From contig JBGUKW010000255.1 in NCBI GenBank assembly GCA_045114665.1, positions 1 through 7,680 on the forward strand: 7,680 nt of DNA. Direction: 5' to 3'. Below the pieces are notes generated by a model. It searched no databases. It saw only the letters and a list, made by a program, of their open reading frames with translations, and was not told the origin of the DNA. Shown in pieces: positions 1-5,031 of this stretch. Source of the DNA: CADAWZ01 sp045114665. Lineage in GTDB: Bacteria > Vulcanimicrobiota > CADAWZ01. The first letter of the stretch is position 1. Every line of letters starts with the position of its first letter. The translations under genes and the position numbers were made by a program.

Positions 1-745
1 CATATATGAAGCACAAAAAATTATAAATGAGCAATCAAGTAAGTCTTCAATCTCAAAAGCAGAGCTGATAAAAAAACTTAGAAGAAAAGATTTTACAGAA
101 GAACAAGCAATATATGGTGCTGAAAACAGTGGAATAGATTTCTATTTACAGGCATACAAAAATGCAGAAAATGAATGTAAAAAAGCACATGGAATTTCAA
201 AGAAAAAACTTGAAAAAGAATTAAAAGAAAAATCATTTACAGATGATGAAATTGCCTATGCTCTTCAATACTGCACAGCAGACTGGAAAGAACAAGCTAT
301 AAAAAGAGCTAAATCAGTCACAAGTCCAAATTATTCTATTGCACAATCTAAACTGGATCTAAAAGAAACACTTATGAAATATGGTCTATTTACAGAAGAA
401 GAGGCAATATATGCTGTTGAAAATGCCCAAATAGATTGGTTAGAACAAGCCAAAAAGCATGTAAAGGCAAGATTAAATAGTCTATCTGCAGATTCTTATG
501 AAACATTGAAAGAAAATATGGAACAACATAAATACACTCCTGAAGACATCGAAAATGCTTTAAAAACAGTAACAGAAGACGACTGGAATAAACAGGCTGT
601 AAAAGTTGCAAATAGCTATATTAAGCTAAACAGCTCGCTATTTAAAAGTGATACAAAAGAGCAAGCCGAAAAATTTATGATGGAAAATCTAAAATTCACT
701 CCTGCACAAGCTAAATATGCAATAGATCATGCAAATTGGAAATAA
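1..745 (+). CDS. Ltp-type helical repeat protein, 5'-truncated by the window edge
   Basis: The frame is open from position 2 to the TAA at 743-745 (247 residues visible) with no start in view. An internal ATG at 374 falls inside a repeat and is not the real start. The visible part is an array of units of about 50 residues, each with a pattern like FTxEEAxYAxEN-x-x-x-DW-x-x-QA. Unit cores begin at visible residues 31, 79, 130, 178 and 232, and the tail of an earlier unit starts the window. This pattern matches the Ltp / host cell surface-exposed lipoprotein domain (PF07553 type). The characterised Ltp of Streptococcus phage TP-J34 is a surface lipoprotein that blocks phage DNA entry. Export and role here are inferred, because the N-terminus carrying any signal is missing. 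The next gene starts 12 bp downstream on the same strand and carries the same repeat, so the two are probably co-transcribed paralogues. Confidence 0.82.
   Translation, partial: IYEAQKIINEQSSKSSISKAELIKKLRRKDFTEEQAIYGAENSGIDFYLQAYKNAENECKKAHGISKKKLEKELKEKSFTDDEIAYALQYCTADWKEQAIKRAKSVTSPNYSIAQSKLDLKETLMKYGLFTEEEAIYAVENAQIDWLEQAKKHVKARLNSLSADSYETLKENMEQHKYTPEDIENALKTVTEDDWNKQAVKVANSYIKLNSSLFKSDTKEQAEKFMMENLKFTPAQAKYAIDHANWK
41..742 (+). repeat. Ltp-like protein repeat array in the first gene, five units
   Basis: Five diverged units are visible at protein level, at roughly 41-193, 194-337, 338-481, 482-637 and 638-742. Conserved positions are Phe/Tyr-Thr at the start of the second helix, a small residue pair (AxYA or AxYG), and Asp-Trp followed by QA (the first unit has DFYLQA). 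The units are too diverged to look like recent DNA duplication, so this is an old protein repeat rather than a DNA satellite. The last unit stops just after its Trp and lacks the helix that follows in the others. Confidence 0.75.
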
Positions 746-757
746 AATAAAACAAAT

Positions 758-1522
758 ATGAAAAAAAATTTAATTATAATAACCATAATAACAGTTTTAT
801 TAATAACAATAGTTTGTTTGATTATTTTCTTATATCAAAAACCTAATCGAATACAACAAACTCCAATGCCTCCTACAACAACGACTGTTCCAGCACCACT
901 AACAACACCAGAGAGCACAACACCGCCTGTTACCGAAACACCGCCAGAACAGCCATCTACAGAACTTGACGAAACAATAGAACCTCTAACATCAACAGAA
1001 GATAAACCTATACAACCTCCTAAAAAAACAAAAAGACAGTTAAAAGAGGAGCAAAGAAGAAAAGAGGCGGCAGTAAAAATAGCTAAAGACTATGTAAGTA
1101 ACAAAAATTTTACTCTTACAGCACATTCTTTTTACAGCATTAAAGAATATCTTGAAGAAAATAAAAAATTTAGTGCTGAAGAAGCTGAATATGGTGCAGA
1201 AAATTGTGGGGCTAATTGGAATGAAGAAGCAGTAAAAGCTGCTAAAATGTGCCTTGAACTTGAAACAAAAGTAAATTTTTCATATTCTAAAAAAGAACTT
1301 TCAAAATCTATTGAAAGACAATGGAAATTTACTCCTGAACAAGTATCTTATGGTGTAGAGAATTGTGGAGCTGATTGGAATAAACAAGCTGAAAATTATG
1401 TTAAAGTAATGTTGGATAAAAATCCAAACATAAAAAAAGAACAGATTGTTAAAACTCTTACAAATAAGGGATTTAACAAAGAAGAAATCAATCATGGCAT
1501 AAAAGCCTGTAAAGTAAAATAA
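758..1522 (+). CDS. Membrane-anchored protein with Pro/Thr stalk and three Ltp-type repeats
   Basis: 254 residues. Residues 1-4 are short and basic (MKKN) and residues 5-26 form one strongly hydrophobic helix. Residues 29-90 are rich in Pro, Thr and Glu, as in an extracytoplasmic stalk, and residues 89-104 are highly basic. Three Ltp-like units follow, at about 104-152, 156-206 and 209-251, with ENCGANW and ENCGADW at the unit cores. The Cys at residue 20 sits inside the hydrophobic helix with Val before it. This is a poor lipobox, so an uncleaved single-pass anchor with the repeats outside is more likely than a lipoprotein. No good Shine-Dalgarno is seen, but the ATG 12 bp after the upstream stop gives a sensible anchor and is the best start. 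Surface display is inferred. By analogy with phage TP-J34 Ltp a superinfection-exclusion role is possible, but an adhesion or structural role fits equally well. Confidence 0.8.
   Translation: MKKNLIIITIITVLLITIVCLIIFLYQKPNRIQQTPMPPTTTTVPAPLTTPESTTPPVTETPPEQPSTELDETIEPLTSTEDKPIQPPKKTKRQLKEEQRRKEAAVKIAKDYVSNKNFTLTAHSFYSIKEYLEENKKFSAEEAEYGAENCGANWNEEAVKAAKMCLELETKVNFSYSKKELSKSIERQWKFTPEQVSYGVENCGADWNKQAENYVKVMLDKNPNIKKEQIVKTLTNKGFNKEEINHGIKACKVK
1064..1510 (+). repeat. Ltp-like protein repeats in the second gene, three units
   Basis: Three units cover residues 103-251. Each starts with an Ala-rich helix (EAAVKIAKDYV, EEAVKAAKMCL, KQAENYVKVML), then an amphipathic helix, then F(S/T/N)xEEaxyG and a Cys at an equivalent position (C150, C203, C251). 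In this phase all three units are complete. The conventional phase, ending after the Trp-containing helix, would leave the first and last units partial. Confidence 0.7.
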
Positions 1523-1543
1523 TAATAATTCGTAAATTAGAGC

Positions 1544-1593
1544 GTGTTTTTAAACTAACAAGTTAAATAGGCAAAAATAGAGTTTACCAACAC
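1544..1593 (+). other. Imperfect stem-loop in the 3' untranslated region
   Basis: The 13-nt segment 1544-1556 can pair with 1581-1593, with two central mismatches and a 24-nt loop. A smaller bulged hairpin (1550-1566) competes with it. There is no U-tract behind it, so it is not a terminator. It lies between the stop of the second Ltp-type gene and the terminator and may be only chance pairing in AT-rich DNA. Confidence 0.25.
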
Positions 1594-1614
1594 ATCCTAA
1601 AGAATAACATTTTC

Positions 1615-1653
1615 AAAATAACTCTATCATTTTAATGATGGAGTTATTTTTTT
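1615..1653 (+). terminator. Intrinsic terminator, possibly bidirectional, for convergent genes
   Basis: The arms 1615-1629 and 1636-1650 form a 15-bp stem (one T/G position, otherwise complementary) around the 6-nt loop TTTTAA. T runs from 1647 to 1653 complete the signal for the + strand Ltp-type genes. On the - strand only four T follow in the stem, so termination there would be weaker. The TAA of the leftward glycosyltransferase gene (1646-1644) lies inside the right arm, so that message ends within the hairpin. Confidence 0.8.
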
Positions 1654-2918
1654 ATGATAGAGTTATATCTATTTAAAATTTGTTCAGCTGTGTTTTCTAT
1701 AGAAAAATTTTTTCTAATGCTTTTTTTTGCATTTTCAGAAATTTTTTTATAAAAATCTTTGTCTTTATATAATTTTGTCATATATTCTGAAGCCTGTTCA
1801 ATATTTGGATCAGCCCATTTAGGAATTAATTTTCCTTCAAAAAGTGGCAAATAAATAATATTGTCCTCAACAGGTATTAAATCATAATCTACAAGACAAG
1901 AATTTTCTGAGTTCATAAAATCCAAATTGGCAGAATAGCCAGTAGCAATAGAAGGAATACCCAAATACATTGCCTCTGCAGGAACAAGCCCAAATCCTTC
2001 ACTTCTGTGTAAAGAAACAAAAACATCACAAGATCTCAATAGAGAATTAAATTCTATTTTTGGCAACGATTTTTCAAAAAATATTATATCTTCTCTATCT
2101 GAAAGACTATCTTTTAATTTGTCAATTTCTTCTTTTTTAGCATTTCCTATTTTTAATAACAGAATTGTATTATCTGAATTTTTAAAAGCTCTTTTATATG
2201 CTTCAACAGCTCCATAGGGATTTTTTCTCATAGCTCCACTATTAAAATCATAAGCTACAAAAAATACAAATTTATCTTGTGGAATCCCAAAATAATTTCT
2301 GTCAAATTTATCATCATAATCGACAGAAATACCATAAGGTATTGTATTTACAGCTACTTTAGTTTTTTTTTCAATAGCTTTTGAATTAAAAACAGAAGGA
2401 GTCCATATTTCATCAGGAAACAAAAAATAGTCATCCCAAACATCAGGATAATCTTCAAGTTCCCATAGCCAAATACATATATTATAGTGATTCTGCCAAA
2501 AACTTTTTGGAAAAGAAGAAAGATGTATAAAAAAATCTCTTGGATTGACATGAACAATATTAATTCCATATTTTGGATTATCAGAAATATGATCTGCAAA
2601 AAAATCAGGACAATTTTTTTCATTTGAATATTCTGTTTTCAAATCAATCAAATCAAATGGAATATTGGATTTATGAAGACCTTTTGCAATAATTCTACTT
2701 CCCTGCCCTACTCCTGAATTAGAAGATAAAAAACCAAATAAATTTACCCCATTTTCAAATTTAGAAGGATCATAATTTCCAGAATAATTCCACGAAAATG
2801 CCTTTTTCTGAATTAACACAGATGCAGAATTAATCAATGAAGCAGGAAGAATACGCTTTATAAACTCTTTATTTTTATTTGCAAAAGAAATTAGTAGATT
2901 ATATATTTTATCAATCAT
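1644..2918 (-). CDS. GT4-type glycosyltransferase (group 1 family)
   Basis: 424 residues, a full length for a GT-B glycosyltransferase. The N-terminal half has the glycine-rich loop GVGQGSR (69-75), a WLWELEDYP segment (150-158) and DEIWTPSVFN (169-178), typical of one group of GT4 enzymes. The C-terminal nucleotide-sugar domain has RKNP (231-234) and the E-x7-E motif in SEGFGLVPAE (E307, E315). It should transfer a sugar from an activated donor in the cytoplasm, at the inner membrane face, to a growing surface glycan. Sugar and acceptor are unknown. Residues 1-40 are basic and amphipathic with no signal peptide. No Shine-Dalgarno is visible before the ATG at 2918. The upstream gene in the same direction ends 143 bp away, across a palindromic repeat, so this gene may have its own promoter. 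The coding strand has an A9 run at 2371-2363. The stop lies inside the terminator hairpin. Confidence 0.9.
   Translation of the reverse strand: MIDKIYNLLISFANKNKEFIKRILPASLINSASVLIQKKAFSWNYSGNYDPSKFENGVNLFGFLSSNSGVGQGSRIIAKGLHKSNIPFDLIDLKTEYSNEKNCPDFFADHISDNPKYGINIVHVNPRDFFIHLSSFPKSFWQNHYNICIWLWELEDYPDVWDDYFLFPDEIWTPSVFNSKAIEKKTKVAVNTIPYGISVDYDDKFDRNYFGIPQDKFVFFVAYDFNSGAMRKNPYGAVEAYKRAFKNSDNTILLLKIGNAKKEEIDKLKDSLSDREDIIFFEKSLPKIEFNSLLRSCDVFVSLHRSEGFGLVPAEAMYLGIPSIATGYSANLDFMNSENSCLVDYDLIPVEDNIIYLPLFEGKLIPKWADPNIEQASEYMTKLYKDKDFYKKISENAKKSIRKNFSIENTAEQILNRYNSIIKK
1654..1666. repeat. Third copy of the terminator arm inside the convergent gene
   Basis: The 13 bases ATGATAGAGTTAT are the exact reverse complement of 1618-1630, the left terminator arm, and nearly repeat the right arm at 1636-1647. 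A perfect 13-bp alternative stem with a 23-nt loop can therefore form in place of the terminator stem. The copy encodes the last residues (YNSII) of the 424-aa glycosyltransferase. Confidence 0.65.
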
Positions 2919-2966
2919 AGTATTTTTGGGGCTGTGAAAAAATTAAATACTTTGTTATCTTCTTTC

Positions 2967-3050
2967 GCAACTTTTTAGGTGCAATACACTCACTACAGAC
3001 ATTCGCAAGCTCATGATTTCGTTCGTTTCACTGCATCGCACAAAAGTTGC
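2967..3050. repeat. GC-richer interrupted palindrome, likely dispersed intergenic repeat
   Basis: Perfect 9-bp inverted ends (GCAACTTTT at 2967-2975 and AAAAGTTGC at 3042-3050) flank an 84-bp element of about 43% GC by hand count, far above its surroundings. The stem can extend by GTGC 2979-2982 with GCAC 3038-3041 after a 3-nt bulge. TTCGCAA occurs twice (2964-2970, 3002-3008). There is no ORF and no U-tract. It lies between two leftward glycosyltransferase genes. Its look is that of a dispersed extragenic palindrome or a very small non-autonomous element. The remaining intergenic bases (2919-2966, 3051-3061) show no convincing promoter. Confidence 0.5.
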
Positions 3051-3061
3051 TCATTTAAATT

Positions 3062-4432
3062 TTAGTAAGAATCACTAAAAGCGATAGCCAATTTTGAATT
3101 GAAGGCGACAGATTCTGCAACTTCTCTTATAAAAGTTTTGTCTTTTTCCTTTTTTAAAAGTGAAGAAGCAATATCAAGAAATTTTTCTTGTGTACATAGC
3201 TTCTTTTTATTTAATCTTTCATCGGTCAAATAATTTTCAATATATTTCCAAGTTTTATCTGCTGTATTTTTCCAAGTAAATTTTCTGGATTGCACTTTTG
3301 AATTTTCTAATAATTTATTGTAAAAATCAGGTTCTTCTATTGCTTTTTTTATTTTTTCCGCAATAGAAGAAATAGAAGTTGGCTCAAAAAGTGCTTCACT
3401 ATATCCTACAACTTGTGGGATAGATGCACTATTTGAAGCAATTACTGGAGCAGAACAGGACATAGCTTCAAGGGGTGTTAATCCAAAACCTTCATCAAGG
3501 GAAGGGAATACAAATAATTTACAAAGATTGTAAAAAATTCTCAAATCTTCATCTGAAACAAAAGTAGCAAAATCAATCTCTTTTTCAGATAACCCAAATT
3601 TTTTTGAATAGTCTTTTAAAGCATTAGCCCCTGACTCATCTTTTCCACATACAATAAAAAGGCTAACATCAAGTGAACTTATATTACATTTTGCAAATGA
3701 CTCAATGAGTTTTCTTACATTTTTTCTGTGATCGATTCCACCCGAATATAAAATAAAAGGTTTTTCTATTCCATATTTTTTCAAAAAAGATTTTTTTTCA
3801 TCATCTGAAATCTCAATTTTTTTCCAAAAATCAGATGTAGCAGTATCAACAGAAAAAATATTTTCACAATTTTTTATAATATTTTTAGCTTCTTCTCCAA
3901 CAAAATCTGAAATAGAAAGACACAAAAAATCATCTTTTAAAAAAGATATTTTTCTATTATACCATTCTTCGCGCCAACCAGAAAGATATTCATCTTTATA
4001 GTGCATTGGAATAAAATCATATAAAATAATCCCCGTTGGAATATATGAATACTCATTTAGGGATGATAAACTAAAATAAGAATCAAAATAACTATAAACC
4101 AAAACAAAATCAGGATTCAAACAAGAAATAGTATATTCTCTCAAAAGTTCTGAAACTCTTATTCTATTTTTTTTCACCAAATTAAAATCAAACCAATTTT
4201 TTTGATTATTTTTCAATGAAATAGGAAGAGAATATGTAATTATTTTTTCATTTGGATATTTATTTTTTATTTCAGAAATATTATCAGATGAATCATTCAA
4301 CAATAAAAAAACTTCAACATCATTTGGCTTATTTTTCAATAATTCCAAAGAATGATTCAAAGTCCACCTTCCAATTCCACGAAAAGATGATTCTCCTTCA
4401 AGTGCTTGAATGTCTAAAAGAATCTTCTTCAT
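3062..4432 (-). CDS. GT4-type glycosyltransferase, mannosyltransferase-like, with C-terminal extension
   Basis: 456 residues. The N-terminus opens with a beta strand and then SSFRGIGRWT (15-24), the acceptor-side loop typical of GT4 enzymes of O-antigen and capsule clusters. YDFIP is at 138-142. The donor-binding domain has GGIDHRKN (231-238) and the E-x7-E motif in DEGFGLTPLE (E314, E322), then the late FTWKNTADKTW segment (385-395). These features mark a retaining GT-B enzyme acting in the cytoplasm on a lipid-linked or nascent surface glycan. The donor cannot be told from sequence, though close-looking enzymes are often annotated as mannosyltransferases. About 55 residues after the catalytic core (402-456) are charged and helical, with no recognised function. 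A strong ribosome site stands 5 nt before the ATG. The upstream gene ends 8 bp away, so the two are almost surely one transcript with coupled translation. Confidence 0.92.
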   Translation of the reverse strand: MKKILLDIQALEGESSFRGIGRWTLNHSLELLKNKPNDVEVFLLLNDSSDNISEIKNKYPNEKIITYSLPISLKNNQKNWFDFNLVKKNRIRVSELLREYTISCLNPDFVLVYSYFDSYFSLSSLNEYSYIPTGIILYDFIPMHYKDEYLSGWREEWYNRKISFLKDDFLCLSISDFVGEEAKNIIKNCENIFSVDTATSDFWKKIEISDDEKKSFLKKYGIEKPFILYSGGIDHRKNVRKLIESFAKCNISSLDVSLFIVCGKDESGANALKDYSKKFGLSEKEIDFATFVSDEDLRIFYNLCKLFVFPSLDEGFGLTPLEAMSCSAPVIASNSASIPQVVGYSEALFEPTSISSIAEKIKKAIEEPDFYNKLLENSKVQSRKFTWKNTADKTWKYIENYLTDERLNKKKLCTQEKFLDIASSLLKKEKDKTFIREVAESVAFNSKLAIAFSDSY

Positions 4433-4437
4433 TTTTT

Positions 4438-4442
4438 CTCCT
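4438..4442 (-). promoter_or_regulatory. Ribosome binding site of the 456-aa glycosyltransferase
   Basis: On the - strand, AGGAG is followed by five A and the ATG at 4432. It is the clearest Shine-Dalgarno in the window and overlaps the TAG stop (4443-4441) of the upstream gene, which implies translational coupling. Confidence 0.8.
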
Positions 4443-4938
4443 ATTTCTGTTTTTCTATCCTCATCATCAATTCATCATAAATTTTCTGTCCTTCCTCAGT
4501 AAAAATCAATTCTTCTTTATGATTATTTACAATATTATTTACCGAAGAAGGAGCAATAATAGACAAAACTTTTGCTTCGAGAGGAGGAACAAGGTGTATG
4601 ACCTTTTTTATAAACTTAGTAAACCAAGGAAAATGCGAAGCCACTGTAGCAGAAAATTTAATTATTTGTTTTAAAATAGTAATTGGAGAACATATAATTG
4701 TTGTAATCATTCTACCTATCTTATAAGACCAAGAATTTTGTATATTATCAAATGCCTGTCTTAAATCATTATTTTGCCTTTGCAATGAAATTATTGTATT
4801 ATTTTTGTCAGAAATTAATTCAAGTTGTTTTATAATAATTTGCTCTTCAGCTAAATCAATATATTTATATTTTAAGTTATCCATTTCATCAAAATAAAAA
4901 TTATAAAATTCAAAACTTAGTAAAATATTTTTAAACAT
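4441..4938 (-). CDS. Coiled-coil protein with SWSYKIGR motif and module shared with neighbouring glycosyltransferases
   Basis: 165 residues with no catalytic domain. Residues 20-66 are predicted coiled coil (LAEEQIIIKQLELI, then ISLQRQNNDLRQAF). Residues 69-76 read SWSYKIGR. This resembles the SW-R-x-x-x-PLR type motif that commonly follows a coiled coil in multidomain glycosyltransferases and methyltransferases of glycan clusters. Residues 102-165 align with the N-terminal 80 or so residues of both rightward glycosyltransferases: IKKVIHLVPPLEAK here against IKKIISLCPYLEEK there, then EEGQKIYDE against KTGQEIFDI. It may be a stand-alone scaffold or adaptor, or the remnant of a larger enzyme whose catalytic part is gone. 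The ATG at 4938 is the only reasonable start upstream of the coiled coil. The one Shine-Dalgarno-like AGGG is 12 nt away, and the next Met is residue 19. It is first in the leftward operon. Confidence 0.72.
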   Translation of the reverse strand: MFKNILLSFEFYNFYFDEMDNLKYKYIDLAEEQIIIKQLELISDKNNTIISLQRQNNDLRQAFDNIQNSWSYKIGRMITTIICSPITILKQIIKFSATVASHFPWFTKFIKKVIHLVPPLEAKVLSIIAPSSVNNIVNNHKEELIFTEEGQKIYDELMMRIEKQK

Positions 4939-4959
4939 ATAAAGAGATATCCCTTTATA
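4938..4959. promoter_or_regulatory. 22-bp near-perfect palindrome in the divergent promoter region, candidate operator
   Basis: TATAAAGAGATATCCCTTTATA is symmetrical about the centre of GATATC except for one mismatched pair (4945/4952). It touches the first base of the leftward start codon and sits between two divergent transcription units. It could be a dimeric-regulator site or, in the leftward mRNA, a hairpin covering the only AGGG sequence before the ATG. Chance is less likely than for a pure A/T palindrome because of the internal G/C pairs. Confidence 0.4.
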
Positions 4960-5031
4960 AAAATAAAAAAATAATAGAGAAAGGAAAAATTGAACATTTA
5001 AAGAAGGAATTTAAAGAAAATATATAAGAAA
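4960..5031. promoter_or_regulatory. Rest of the divergent intergenic region, no clear promoter
   Basis: These 72 bp must hold most of the signals for the rightward genes and probably for the leftward ones. TTGAAC at 4990-4995 resembles a -35 box, but the best -10-like string (TATATA, 5021-5026) is 25 nt away, too far. AGAAGGA at 5002-5008 looks like a ribosome site but is about 23 nt before the ATG at 5032. No confident promoter can be drawn in such A/T-rich DNA. Confidence 0.3.

Noticed and set aside
374..745. A separate 123-aa gene starting at the ATG at 374
   Set aside because: The frame is open all the way to the left edge and encodes further units of the same repeat. The ATG lies within a repeat and has no ribosome site, so it is an internal Met of a larger gene.
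800..820. Lipobox at Cys 20 of the 254-aa repeat protein
   Set aside because: The residues before the Cys are Thr-Ile-Val, with Val instead of Gly/Ala/Ser at -1, and the hydrophobic stretch continues past the Cys. A plain membrane anchor fits better.
2919..3061. A small gene or tRNA in the 143-bp gap
   Set aside because: No open frame of useful length with a start and ribosome site, and no cloverleaf. Only the interrupted palindrome stands out.
4252..4674. 140-aa + strand ORF
   Set aside because: It lies antisense over the junction of two well-supported leftward genes, and its Phe/Leu/Ser-rich translation is typical of the reverse of A-rich coding DNA.
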